From the NCBI RefSeq assembly GCF_964253915.1, contig NZ_CAXUSG020000008.1, positions 186,001 through 250,000 on the forward strand: DNA of 64,000 bases. The letters are read 5' to 3'. Source of the DNA: Metarhizobium sp964253915 (GTDB lineage Bacteria; Pseudomonadota; Alphaproteobacteria; Rhizobiales; Rhizobiaceae). Below the pieces are notes generated by a model. That model saw only the letters and a list, made by a program, of their open reading frames with translations. It had not been told where the DNA came from and did not search any database. Shown piece after piece: positions 40,077 through 48,665 of this stretch (position 1 is its first letter; each line of letters opens with the position of its first letter). The translations under genes were made by a program, and so were the position numbers.

Positions 40077-40688
40077 ATGTCCGTCTATCAATTGAAGAGC
40101 CGATTTCAGAATATCCTGCGTCCGCTGGTGCGCAAGCTCGCGGCTGGGGGTATCACTGCCAATCAGGTGACGCTGGCCGCGGCCGCCATTTCCCTTGCCA
40201 TCGGTGCTCTTTTGGTCGTTGTTCCAGAGCCGCGCTGGTTCCTTCTGGTGCCCGTCTGGTTCTTCCTGCGCATGGCGCTGAATGCCATCGACGGCATGCT
40301 GGCGCGGGAGCATGGGCAGAAAAGCGTGCTCGGCGCATACCTCAACGAACTGACCGACGTGGTGTCGGACGCCGCACTCTATCTTCCCTTCGCCTTTCTT
40401 CACCCGGGCATGTCCTGGTGGGTGGCACTCGTGATCTTCCTGTCCGTGTTGACGGAATTCGCCGGTGTCCTCGGCCAGACGGTCGGAGCCTCGAGACGCT
40501 ACGACGGGCCGCTCGGCAAAAGCGACCGGGCGGTGCTTTTTGGCGCGCTTGGCGCCTTCGTTGCGCTTGGCGGCACGTTCGGGACGTGGACGATCTGGCT
40601 GTTTGCCGCCGCCAGCCTGCTGCTGGCGCTAACGGTCGCCAACCGGATTCGCGCCGGCATCCGCGAGGTCGCCGGACAGGCCGGGTAA
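40077..40688 (+). CDS. CDP-alcohol phosphatidyltransferase (YnbA-like), variant active site
   Basis: A 203-residue membrane enzyme that should join CDP-diacylglycerol to an alcohol. The signature D-x2-D-G-x2-A-R-x8-G-x3-D-x3-D is recognisable as N69-A-I-D72-G-M-L-A-R77...G86-A-Y-L-N90-E-L-T-D94: the first and third aspartates, usually metal ligands, are both asparagine. About six membrane spans. It is divergent from the five-gene operon (159-bp gap). Size and family match E. coli YnbA, which from memory may share this variation; not checked. The alcohol substrate is unknown. Confidence 0.88.
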   Translation: MSVYQLKSRFQNILRPLVRKLAAGGITANQVTLAAAAISLAIGALLVVVPEPRWFLLVPVWFFLRMALNAIDGMLAREHGQKSVLGAYLNELTDVVSDAALYLPFAFLHPGMSWWVALVIFLSVLTEFAGVLGQTVGASRRYDGPLGKSDRAVLFGALGAFVALGGTFGTWTIWLFAAASLLLALTVANRIRAGIREVAGQAG

Positions 40689-40874
40689 TTTTCTCAGGTT
40701 GTAGAATTTTGCGAATGCTGTTCCTGCGGGAACCGGTCGCCTGTCGTTTCCCGGCTATGACAACCCGGCAACCAGGGCCGGCCATGCATGCCCATGGCAA
40801 AAATCCCGGTCGGCCCTGGTGCGGAGCATGAACCTGCCATGATGGCAGGTGTCTCCGCACCCAAGGAGTCTGTC

Positions 40875-41318
40875 ATGCAAAGCATTCAAGCATCCATCTT
40901 GAGCATGTCCGGCCGTCTCCGCCGCCCGTTGCTCGCCTTCATTGTCCCTGTCGTCGCCCTGGCGTGTGTCCTGGTGTCGATCCTGTCCCTTTCGGAAGAA
41001 GCCGATGCCGTCGCCGTCAAGACCGACCCGGCGGATATCGAACTGGTGCAGGAACGATACTGCAACTTCGCCATCGAAACGCTGCAGGGCGATGCCATCT
41101 CCAGTTACGTTGCCGCCCGCCCCAACAAGGATACGGTGGTGATGTTCTTCGATACGGAACATCCCGGCAGCATCCGCTGCGAGTTCCAAAGGGTTGAATC
41201 CGGCAGTCTCCTCCGCCTGAATGCCGTTCTGTTCGATACCGGCTACCTCGACCGCAAGGCCGTGGACGACATCAACAGCGCCTTCGCCGGCAGCAAGGTG
41301 AACGACATGGGCAGCTGA
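40875..41318 (+). CDS. Hypothetical membrane-anchored protein
   Basis: A 147-residue protein with one N-terminal membrane span (LLAFIVPVVALACVLVSILS) and a soluble part containing two cysteines (YCNFAIE, IRCEFQ). No family recognised. The ATG at 40875 has AAGGAG six bases upstream; earlier in-frame ATGs lack one. A hairpin ACCTGCC/GGCAGGT lies at about 40831-40850 in the leader. It follows the YnbA-like gene by 186 bp, probably with its own promoter. Confidence 0.7.
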   Translation: MQSIQASILSMSGRLRRPLLAFIVPVVALACVLVSILSLSEEADAVAVKTDPADIELVQERYCNFAIETLQGDAISSYVAARPNKDTVVMFFDTEHPGSIRCEFQRVESGSLLRLNAVLFDTGYLDRKAVDDINSAFAGSKVNDMGS

Positions 41319-41336
41319 GTTTCCAGCCGTTCCGAA

Positions 41337-41376
41337 AGCCTGGCAGGAGATCGAGACATCCTGTCAGGCTCCTTTT
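41337..41376 (+). terminator. Probable terminator after the membrane-anchored protein
   Basis: AGCCTGGCAGGA and TCCTGTCAGGCT form a 12-bp stem (one G-U pair) around a ten-base loop, followed by CCTTTT, 18 bp after the stop. Confidence 0.65.
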
Positions 41377-41509
41377 AAACATCGTTAAGTACACCTCAGC
41401 CGCTGGCGGCTATCATCGAGCGAGACGTCAAGTCCTCGCTTGCGCGGTCGTTGCATGTAACGTACGCTATCGATATCCCCAATGCGTCGAGTTCGTGTAG
41501 GAGACTACC

Positions 41510-41728
41510 ATGTCCTATGCCTCGTTTCCGCGCGTCATGCCGGTTCTGAGTTCGGAACAGATTGCCATGATCGCTCAGATCTTCGAGCGCGTTTGCGACG
41601 ATTGTGACGAGCCGAAAACCACTCTTACAGCGGCGCGGTGCGCCGCAACCCTTATTCGTTCCTATCAGCGCGGCATCCTCGAAGAAGAGCTGCTGATCGA
41701 CATCGGTCACGCCGTGTTGCGTTCGTAG
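41510..41728 (+). CDS. Small hypothetical protein
   Basis: A 72-residue helical protein (LSSEQIAMIAQIFERVCDDCDEP...) with CDDC in the middle and RSYQRGILEEELLIDIGHAV at the end. A good ribosome site (GGAG) precedes the ATG. No family is assigned; small proteins of this type are common in rhizobia. Convergent with SURF1, 13 bp apart. No antitoxin or toxin partner is adjacent. Confidence 0.6.
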   Translation: MSYASFPRVMPVLSSEQIAMIAQIFERVCDDCDEPKTTLTAARCAATLIRSYQRGILEEELLIDIGHAVLRS

Positions 41729-41741
41729 CGCTTCCGATGGT

Positions 41742-42485
41742 TCAAGCCGAACGGCGGCGCACGTAAATGAGGGCGCCGACGAGACCGGCTGCCATGGCGT
41801 ACCACGTCAACGCATAGACGAGATGGCTATTGCGGAACCTGACGACCGTCAGGCCGCCGATCGGCAGTCCGCCCGGATTTTCCGTCGCATCGGCATCGAT
41901 GAAGTAGGGAGCGACATTGCCGAGCCCCTTTGCAACGGCAATGGCCGCCACATCCCGGGAAAACCACCGGTCACCCGCCGGATCGTTGGCGCGTAAAAAG
42001 CCGCCACCCGGTTCGCTGATCCGCAACAGGCCCGTCACGGTGAACGGCCCGGCGGCCAATTCGCTGCCGAGGCGGGCGTCCCGCGCGCTCCGGTCGGCGG
42101 GCACGAAACCGCGATTGACGAGGATGGTGGCTGCATCGTCGGCGCGCAGCGGGGTCATCACCCAGAAACCGGCGCCGCGTTCGGTAACGGCCTGGACGAG
42201 CACCGTCTTGTCGTGTTCGAAGAGGCCCGTGGCGGTGACATGGCGATATTCGTCTTCGGCCGGGTCGATTGCGCCTGTCGGCGCCGGCACCGGATCGGCG
42301 TGGACGCGGGCATCCACCCGGGCGATCAGGTCCAGCTTCCAGAAGAGCCGCTGCACCTGCCAGGTGCCGAGGGCCGTGAATACCGCCACGAGGAGAATGA
42401 GGAAGGCCGTAAGGAGCCTGCGGGCGCGGAGAGACGGTTGCCTCTCCGCATCTCGCCATTGCTGATCGCTCTGCATTGCCGGCAC
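41742..42485 (-). CDS. SURF1 family cytochrome oxidase assembly protein
   Basis: A 247-residue protein with two terminal membrane spans: RLLTAFLILLVAVFTALGTWQVQRL and LVYALTWYAMAAGLVGALIYVRRR. The SURF1 core between them includes the GTWQVQRL motif, YRHVTATG, VNRGFVP and PGGLPIGG. SURF1 proteins help insert heme into oxidases. It is the last gene of the cyo operon, seven bases after cyoD. The first codon may be GTG at 42485 or ATG at 42476; neither has a clear ribosome site. Confidence 0.92.
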   Translation of the reverse strand: MPAMQSDQQWRDAERQPSLRARRLLTAFLILLVAVFTALGTWQVQRLFWKLDLIARVDARVHADPVPAPTGAIDPAEDEYRHVTATGLFEHDKTVLVQAVTERGAGFWVMTPLRADDAATILVNRGFVPADRSARDARLGSELAAGPFTVTGLLRISEPGGGFLRANDPAGDRWFSRDVAAIAVAKGLGNVAPYFIDADATENPGGLPIGGLTVVRFRNSHLVYALTWYAMAAGLVGALIYVRRRSA

Positions 42486-42491
42486 GGCCCG

Positions 42492-42893
42492 TCAGGGCAT
42501 GTTCTTCATCATCTCGGGGCTCATCGGCATCATGTTGACGTTGAGGTGATGCATGACCCAGAGCGAACCGGAGAGCGCGATGGCGACCAGCAGCAAGGTG
42601 AAGATCAGCGCGAGTATCGTCCACCCGCCTTCCGACTTGGTGTTCATGTGCAGGAAGTAGATCATGTGCACGACGATCTGGACGGCACCGAAGCCCATGA
42701 TCAGCGCGGCGGTGACCAGGCGGCTTTCGAAGACGCCGGCCATTACCAGCCAGAAGGGAATGGCCGTCAGGATGACCGACAGAATGAAGCCGGTGACATA
42801 GCTGCGGAATGTGCCGTGGCCGGCTTCGTGCCCATGGCTGTGGCCGTGATGGGCCTCGTGGGCATCCTCATGCGCGGGGGCTTGCGAACTCAT
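42492..42893 (-). CDS. cyoD: Cytochrome o ubiquinol oxidase subunit IV
   Basis: A 133-residue three-TM subunit with a His-rich cytoplasmic N-terminus (HEAHHGHSHGHEAGHG), then FRSYVTGFILSVILTAIPFWLVM and VHMIYFLHMN, both characteristic of CyoD. The start shares its first base with the cyoC stop (TGATG). It helps assemble the CuB site of the bo3-type oxidase. Confidence 0.95.
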   Translation of the reverse strand: MSSQAPAHEDAHEAHHGHSHGHEAGHGTFRSYVTGFILSVILTAIPFWLVMAGVFESRLVTAALIMGFGAVQIVVHMIYFLHMNTKSEGGWTILALIFTLLLVAIALSGSLWVMHHLNVNMMPMSPEMMKNMP

Positions 42894-43510
42894 CAGAGAA
42901 CTCCCATCAGGTAGACGAAGGAAAAGACGCCGATCCAGACGACGTCGAGGAAGTGCCAGAACATCGACAGGCACATCAGCCGGCGGCGGTTTTCCGGGAT
43001 CAGTCCGTGCTTCGACACCTGCACCATCAACGTGATCAGCCAGATGATGCCGAAGGTGACGTGCAGGCCGTGGGTGCCGACCAGCGTGAAGAAGGACGAC
43101 AGGAAGGCGCTGCGCGTCGGGCCGGCGCCTTCATGGATCAGGTGATAGAACTCGTAAAGTTCCAGCGCCAGGAAGATCGCCCCGAAGACACCTGTCACGC
43201 CGAGCCAGAACAGCGTTTCCGCCTTGGCGTTGCGCTCCATCTGCAGCATGGCGAAGCCATAGGTGATGGAGGAGAACAGAAGCATCGCCGTGTTGATCGC
43301 CACCAGCGGCAGGTCGAACAGATCGGCCGGCGAGGGGCCGGCCGCATAGTTGCGGCCGAGCACGGCATGGGTGGCGAACAGCACCGCGAAGATCAGGCAG
43401 TCGCTCATCAGGTAGAGCCAGAAGCCCAGATTGGTGCTGTTTTCCGGGTGGTGGTCCTCGGTGAGGTAAAAAGTCGGCTTTTCGCCCGTTTCTACTGTCG
43501 TTTCGCTCAT
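42893..43510 (-). CDS. cyoC: Cytochrome o ubiquinol oxidase subunit III
   Basis: A 205-residue five-TM CyoC/CoxC-type subunit. Landmarks are LGFWLYLMSDCLIFAVLFATHAVL, ALELYEFYHLIHEGAGPTRSAFLSSFFTLVGTHGLHV and WHFLDVVWIGVFSFVYLMG. The start is 4 bp after cyoB. Confidence 0.95.
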   Translation of the reverse strand: MSETTVETGEKPTFYLTEDHHPENSTNLGFWLYLMSDCLIFAVLFATHAVLGRNYAAGPSPADLFDLPLVAINTAMLLFSSITYGFAMLQMERNAKAETLFWLGVTGVFGAIFLALELYEFYHLIHEGAGPTRSAFLSSFFTLVGTHGLHVTFGIIWLITLMVQVSKHGLIPENRRRLMCLSMFWHFLDVVWIGVFSFVYLMGVL

Positions 43511-43514
43511 CGGG

Positions 43515-45518
43515 TCAGGCCTGTTTTTCCAGCAGTGCGCTGCGCTTGTCTTCGGTTGCGGTCACCACATCGGCGGGGATGTAGAAGTCGCGCTTGTAGT
43601 TGAAGGTGTGGCCGATCGCGACAGCGATCAGCGCGACGAAGGAGACGACGACGAGCCACCACATGTACCAGATCAGGCCGAAGGCGAGCACGACGCTGAT
43701 GCCGCTCAGGATGATGCCGGTGCCGGTGTTCTTCGGCATGTGGATCGGCCGGAAGCCTGCAAGCGGCCGCTCGTAGCCGCGGTTCTTCATGTCCCACCAG
43801 CTGTCGTGGTCGTGCACGACGGGCGTGAAGGCGAAGTTGTAGTCCGGCGGCGGCGAGGAGGTCGACCATTCCAGCGTGCGGGCGTTCCACGGATCGCCCG
43901 ACGTCTCGCGCAGCTGGTCGCGCTTGAGGAAGCTGACGACGAGCTGGATGATGAAGGAGGCGATGCCGATGGCGATCAGCGCGGCGCCGAAGGCGGCGAT
44001 GATGAACCAGATCTGCAGCGACGGGTCCTCGAATTGCGAGACGCGGCGGGTGACGCCCATCAGGCCGAGCACGTAGAGCGGCATGAAGGCGAAGAAGAAG
44101 CCGATCTGCCAGAACCAGAAGCTCATCTTGCCCCAGAACATGTCGAGCTTGTAGCCGAAGGCTTTTGGCCACCAGTAGACGATGCCGGCCATCAGGCCGA
44201 ACAGCACGCCGCCGATGATGACGTTGTGGAAGTGGGCGATGAGGAACAGCGAGTTGTGCAGCACGAAGTCGGCCGGCGGCACGGCGAGCAGCACGCCGGT
44301 CATGCCGCCGATGACGAAGGTGACCATGAAGCCGATCGTCCAGTACATCGGCAGCTCGTAGCGGATGCGGCCGCGATACATGGTGAACAGCCAGTTGAAC
44401 ATCTTCGCCCCCGTCGGGATCGAGATGATCATCGTCGTGATGCCGAAGAAGGCGTTGACGCTGGCGCCCGAGCCCATGGTGAAGAAGTGGTGCAGCCAGA
44501 CGATGTAGGACAGGATGGTGATGACGACGGTGGCATAAACCATCGAGGCATAACCGAACAGGCGCTTGCCGCAGAAGGTGGCGACCACTTCGGAGAAGAT
44601 GCCGAAGGCCGGCAGCACCAGGATGTAGACCTCCGGATGGCCCCAGATCCAGATGAGGTTGACATACATCATCGGGTTGCCGCCGAGGTCGTTGGTGAAG
44701 AAGTTGGTGCCGGCGTAGCGGTCGAGGGAAAGCAGCGCCAGCGTTGCCGTCAGCACCGGGAAGGTGGCGACGATCAGCACGTTGGTGCACAGCGACGTCC
44801 AGGTGAACACCGGCATCTTCATGAAGGACATGCCGGGGGCGCGCATCTTGACGATGGTGGCGATCAGGTTGATGCCCGACAGCGTCGTCCCGACACCCGC
44901 CACCTGCAGCCCCCATATGTAATAATCCACCCCGACGCCCGGACTGTAATCGGCCCCCGACAGCGGCGGATAGGCAAGCCAGCCGGTGCGGGCGAACTCG
45001 CCGACGAACAGCGACATCATGATGATGACGGCGCCGGCCGTCGTCATCCAGAAGGAGAAGTTGTTGAGGAAGGGAAAGGAGACGTCGCGGGCGCCGATCT
45101 GCAGTGGCACGACGTAGTTCATGAAGCCGGTGACGAAGGGCATGGCCACGAAGAAGATCATGATCACGCCATGCGCCGTGAAGATCTGGTCGTAGTGGTG
45201 GGCGTTGAGATAACCCTCGTTGCCGTTGAAGGCGATGGCCTGCTGGATACGCATCATGATGGCATCGGCAAAGCCGCGCAAAAGCATGATGATCGCCAGG
45301 ATGATGTACATGATGCCGATCTTCTTGTGATCGACGCTGGTGAACCATTCATGCCACAGGTAACCCCAAAGCTTGAAGCGGGTGACGAGGGCGAGAACGG
45401 CGAGGCCGCCGATGGCGACGGCGATGAAGGTCGCGACCAGGATGGGCTCGTGGTAGGGGATCGCCTCGAGCGTCAACCGGCCGAAGATGAACTTCTGGAG
45501 GTCAAAATTGGAAAACAT
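43515..45518 (-). CDS. cyoB: Cytochrome o ubiquinol oxidase subunit I
   Basis: A 667-residue catalytic subunit with heme b, heme o and CuB. The heme/copper signature is seen in WIWGHPEVYILVLPAFGIFSEV (CuB His and cross-linked Tyr) and SYIVWLHHFFTMGSGASVNAFFG (two CuB His), with the heme ligands in LIAHFHNVIIGGVLFG. Fifteen-span CyoB length rather than the shorter aa3 CoxA. It reduces O2 to water with ubiquinol while pumping protons. Confidence 0.97.
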   Translation of the reverse strand: MFSNFDLQKFIFGRLTLEAIPYHEPILVATFIAVAIGGLAVLALVTRFKLWGYLWHEWFTSVDHKKIGIMYIILAIIMLLRGFADAIMMRIQQAIAFNGNEGYLNAHHYDQIFTAHGVIMIFFVAMPFVTGFMNYVVPLQIGARDVSFPFLNNFSFWMTTAGAVIIMMSLFVGEFARTGWLAYPPLSGADYSPGVGVDYYIWGLQVAGVGTTLSGINLIATIVKMRAPGMSFMKMPVFTWTSLCTNVLIVATFPVLTATLALLSLDRYAGTNFFTNDLGGNPMMYVNLIWIWGHPEVYILVLPAFGIFSEVVATFCGKRLFGYASMVYATVVITILSYIVWLHHFFTMGSGASVNAFFGITTMIISIPTGAKMFNWLFTMYRGRIRYELPMYWTIGFMVTFVIGGMTGVLLAVPPADFVLHNSLFLIAHFHNVIIGGVLFGLMAGIVYWWPKAFGYKLDMFWGKMSFWFWQIGFFFAFMPLYVLGLMGVTRRVSQFEDPSLQIWFIIAAFGAALIAIGIASFIIQLVVSFLKRDQLRETSGDPWNARTLEWSTSSPPPDYNFAFTPVVHDHDSWWDMKNRGYERPLAGFRPIHMPKNTGTGIILSGISVVLAFGLIWYMWWLVVVSFVALIAVAIGHTFNYKRDFYIPADVVTATEDKRSALLEKQA

Positions 45519-45568
45519 GGAATTACCCGTTCATTGAGGGTCTCGCCGGTCGGCGAGGCGGTTCAATG

Positions 45569-46744
45569 TCAATTGTTGAGCTGTGTCGGTGCCGGATCGC
45601 CGGAACTGTCGTCGGTGCCGGGCGCCGAGTGCCCGTCATGGTTCATGTTGTGCATGTCGTGGCCCTGATGACCTTCCTGGACGCTGGTGCCGACGGTGCT
45701 GTTGCTGTCTTCCTCGCTGCGGGCCGGCGTGCCGGTGGCAGGGAAGGTGGCGCCGGGCGTTTCCGCACCGCTCTTGGCGTGGCGGTTGTCATATTCCAGC
45801 CGCTCGCGGTTTTCGGCACTTTCCTTGCCGGCGCCGCCCATCATGTCGATGTGCATCATTTCGTTCATGCACATCTTGCCAGGCGCGGCGCAGAGGTTGA
45901 GCACGGCTTCGTAGAGGCCGTTCTCGACGCTGGAATAATAGCGCACCGGTTCGCGTTCGCTGGGCTTTTCAAGCTTCAGATAGGTATCGCGGTTGAGCGC
46001 CGTGCCCATCTGTTTGACGCGGGCGATCCAGTCGTCGAAACCCTGCTGGTCGAGGCCATGGAACTTGAAGCGCATGTGCGAAAAGCCGTCGCCGCTGTAG
46101 TTGGCGGAAAAACCTTCGAACTCGCCCGACTTGTTGATGACGGCGTGCAGCTTGGTCTGCATGCCGGGCATGGCGTAGATCTGGCCGGCCAGCGCCGGAA
46201 TGTAGAAGGAGTTCATCACCGACGACGCGGTGATCTTGAAGTTGATCGGCACGTCCACCGGCGCCGCCAGTTCGTTGACGGTCGCGATGCCGTAATCCGG
46301 ATAGAAGAACAGCCACTTCCAGTCGAGCGCCACGACTTCGACGGTGAGCGGCTTGGTGTCCGCCGGGATCGGCCGTTCCGCATCGAGGCGGTCGAGCGGC
46401 CGGTAGGGGTCGAGCTTGTGGGTGCTGATCCAGGTGATGGCGCCGAGCGCGATGATGATCGCCAGCGGTGCCGACCAGATCACCACTTCGAGCCGCGTCG
46501 AATGGTGCCAGTCGGGGTCGTATTTCGCTGTGCTGTTCGAGCGCCGGTAATGCCAGGCGAAATACAGCGTCAGGAAGATCACCGGCACGATGATCAGAAG
46601 CATCAGGAACGTCGATACCAGGATCAGGTTTGCCTGCTGGTTGGCGATGTCGCCGGAGGGCGACATCACGACCAGGTCACAACCGCTCAAAAAGAGGAGC
46701 GGGAGAACTGTGAGGAAGCGGGCGGACAATATGAATTTTTGCAC
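45569..46744 (-). CDS. cyoA: Cytochrome o ubiquinol oxidase subunit II
   Basis: A 391-residue lipoprotein subunit: lipobox LLFLSGC in the signal (FILSARFLTVLPLLFLSGCD), two spans, and a cupredoxin-like periplasmic domain without CuA ligands (VALDWKWLFFYPDYGIATVNELAAPVDVPINFKITASSVMNSFYIPAL). The tail is unusually His/Asp-rich (QEGHQGHDMHNMNHDGHSAP) and could bind metal. First gene of the leftward cyoABCD-surf1 operon. Confidence 0.95.
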   Translation of the reverse strand: MQKFILSARFLTVLPLLFLSGCDLVVMSPSGDIANQQANLILVSTFLMLLIIVPVIFLTLYFAWHYRRSNSTAKYDPDWHHSTRLEVVIWSAPLAIIIALGAITWISTHKLDPYRPLDRLDAERPIPADTKPLTVEVVALDWKWLFFYPDYGIATVNELAAPVDVPINFKITASSVMNSFYIPALAGQIYAMPGMQTKLHAVINKSGEFEGFSANYSGDGFSHMRFKFHGLDQQGFDDWIARVKQMGTALNRDTYLKLEKPSEREPVRYYSSVENGLYEAVLNLCAAPGKMCMNEMMHIDMMGGAGKESAENRERLEYDNRHAKSGAETPGATFPATGTPARSEEDSNSTVGTSVQEGHQGHDMHNMNHDGHSAPGTDDSSGDPAPTQLNN

Positions 46745-47129
46745 GGCTCAAAGCTCTTGTTGGTTCGTTCCGTCCGCGACTAAAGCACTGGGACGGTTAG
46801 GAATATGAGGTGTTTGGTCGCACTGCAGCAATTTGCCGCGCCGCGACAAAGAGCACTCCAAAGCCGCTTTGAGGAAAACCTGAAGAAAATCGAAGGTTTT
46901 CCGGCGAGCCGTCCATTTGATCGCGTAAAATAGAGCGTATCCGGGTGTCGGACCAGCCCGGAACGCTGTTTTTTCGCGATTTCCGGCCAGGCGGGTTTTG
47001 TGTCGGTGGATGAAAAAAATTGATGAACAAATTCGCGCCTGCGGACTTGATAAGTGCATGAGTTTGTTCATCATCGCTGATGAGGTGCTTTGTCGCAGGC
47101 GCCTTGGAAACGAGGGAGGCGTTTTTCTT
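46745..47129. other. Divergent promoter region of cyoA and the MFS gene
   Basis: A 385-bp gap without a gene. It must hold the leftward cyo promoter and the rightward MFS promoter. I looked for FNR/FixK boxes (TTGAT-N4-ATCAA); only the half-site TTGAT near 47021 is present. No hairpin or repeat stands out. Confidence 0.5.
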
Positions 47130-48464
47130 ATGAGTTCGACCACACATTTCGGGCCTTCGTCATCGACTTTGGAGCGCGACGCGCGCCGTATCCACGATGA
47201 CAAGCCCGTCTCTCCCGGCAGCATCGCGATCGGTGTCATCATCGGCCGCATGTCGGAATTTTTCGATTTCTTCGTCTTCGGGCTTGCTTCGGTTCTGGTG
47301 TTTCCAAAGCTGGTCTTTCCCTTCGCACCGGATGCGCTGACCGCGACGCTCTATTCCTTTGCGATCTTCTCGCTTGCCTTCATCGCCCGCCCGGTCGGTT
47401 CGATCGTGTTCATGACCATCGACCGCTGGTATGGCCGTGGCACGAAACTGACCATCGCGCTCTTCCTTCTGGGCGGATCGACCGCCTCGATCGCATTCCT
47501 GCCTGGCTATGACGTCATCGGCGTCTGGTCGATCTATCTTTTGGCGCTGTTCCGCCTCGGCCAGGGTTTTGCGCTCGGCGGCGCCTGGGACGGACTTGCC
47601 TCACTGCTTGCCCTCAACGCCCCGCAGAACCGCCGCGGCTGGTACGCAATGATCCCGCAGCTCGGCGCGCCCATCGGCTTTGCGCTGGCCAGCACGCTGT
47701 TCGGCTATTTCGTCGCCAATCTTTCCAGCGAGGACTTTTTGAGCTGGGGCTGGCGCTACCCGTTCTTCGTCGCTTTCGCCATCAACGTCGTGGCGCTGTT
47801 TGCCCGGTTGCGTCTGGTGATGACCAAGGAATTCGGCACGCTTCTGGAGCAGAACGAGCTATCGGCCGCCCCGATCCCGGACGTGTTGCGTGTTCATGGC
47901 GGCGATATCCTGATCGGTGCTTTCGTGCCGCTTGCCAGCTTCGCCATGTTCCATCTCGTGACCATCTTCCCGCTCGGCTGGATGAACCTCTTCGGCGACC
48001 AGCCGATCGGTACCTTCCTCGTGGTCCAGGTGATCGGCGCGGCGGTGGGTATTCTCGGCATCATCCTGTCGGGATTGCTGGCTGACCGCATCGGCCGTCG
48101 CGGGCAGCTGGCCGTCTGTGCCATCATCATCGCGATTTTCAGCTTCATCGGCCCGATGCTGCTCGCCGGCGGCAATGCCGGCCAGGATGCCTTCGTGATC
48201 ATCGGTTTCGGCGTGCTCGGTCTTTCCTTCGGCCAGGCGGCGGGTTCGGTGTCGTCCCGTTTCGGCAGGGCCTACCGCTATACGGGTGCTGCGCTGACAT
48301 CGGATCTCTCCTGGCTGATCGGCGCCGGTTTTGCACCGCTCGTCGCACTCAGCCTCTCCAGCAGCTTCGGCCTGCCGTTCGTCGGCTACTACCTGCTCTC
48401 GGGTGCGGTCTGTACGCTGCTGGCGCTCGCCTTCAGCGAAAGATTGAAGGCACGAGACGCCTGA
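47130..48464 (+). CDS. MFS transporter, metabolite:H+ symporter-like
   Basis: A 444-residue transporter with about twelve spans. The conserved cytoplasmic motifs are visible in RPVGSIVFMTIDRWYGRGTKLTIALFLLGGST (loop 2-3) and LADRIGRRGQLA (loop 8-9). Overall it resembles the metabolite-H+ symporter (MHS: ShiA/ProP) group, including the opening SPGSIAIGVIIGRMSEFFDFFVFG. GGGAGG precedes the ATG at 47130. The substrate is unknown; divergence from cyoA may reflect shared control. Confidence 0.88.
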   Translation: MSSTTHFGPSSSTLERDARRIHDDKPVSPGSIAIGVIIGRMSEFFDFFVFGLASVLVFPKLVFPFAPDALTATLYSFAIFSLAFIARPVGSIVFMTIDRWYGRGTKLTIALFLLGGSTASIAFLPGYDVIGVWSIYLLALFRLGQGFALGGAWDGLASLLALNAPQNRRGWYAMIPQLGAPIGFALASTLFGYFVANLSSEDFLSWGWRYPFFVAFAINVVALFARLRLVMTKEFGTLLEQNELSAAPIPDVLRVHGGDILIGAFVPLASFAMFHLVTIFPLGWMNLFGDQPIGTFLVVQVIGAAVGILGIILSGLLADRIGRRGQLAVCAIIIAIFSFIGPMLLAGGNAGQDAFVIIGFGVLGLSFGQAAGSVSSRFGRAYRYTGAALTSDLSWLIGAGFAPLVALSLSSSFGLPFVGYYLLSGAVCTLLALAFSERLKARDA

Positions 48465-48496
48465 GCGCGGTTGGTGCGTGTCTTAGCTGTAGAAAA

Positions 48497-48638
48497 TGCC
48501 CCTCATCCGCCTGCCGGCACCTTCTCCCCGTTCTGACGGGGAGAAGGGGATATGCTGCACCCTTTCGGCCACGCTCGACGCCGCGTGAGGCAAGTCCCCT
48601 CTCCCCGCAAGCGGGGAGAGGGTTAGGGTGAGGGGCAG
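48497..48638. repeat. RIME-like repeat with two palindromes
   Basis: The first palindrome (48497-48550) runs CCCCTCATCCGCC... CTTCTCCCC-GTTCTGAC-GGGGAGAAG. The second (48594-48638) has CCCTCTCCCC-GCAA-GCGGGGAGAGGG and ends GGTGAGGGG, complementary to the start of the first. This two-palindrome build and about 140-bp size resemble RIME1 of rhizobia. It sits between two convergent genes and may end transcription. Confidence 0.8.
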
Positions 48639-48665
48639 TGCCGCCCGGCCCCGCCCAAAACAGTA

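Noticed and set aside
41510..41728. Toxin-antitoxin component
   Set aside because: The 72-residue protein has no overlapping partner; its neighbours are a separate membrane-protein gene with a terminator and the convergent SURF1.
43608..45668. A 686-codon + strand frame opposite cyoB
   Set aside because: The composition is dominated by His, Asp, Glu, Gly and Arg, typical of an antisense frame; CyoB on the other strand is unmistakable.
46990..47060. FNR/FixK box before cyoA or the MFS gene
   Set aside because: Only a TTGAT half-site is present; the second half (ATCAA at the correct distance) is missing.
48497..48638. Possible CRISPR array or phage attachment site
   Set aside because: The repeats are palindromes of unequal length without regular spacers, and no cas or integrase gene is near; they fit rhizobial RIME-type repeats.
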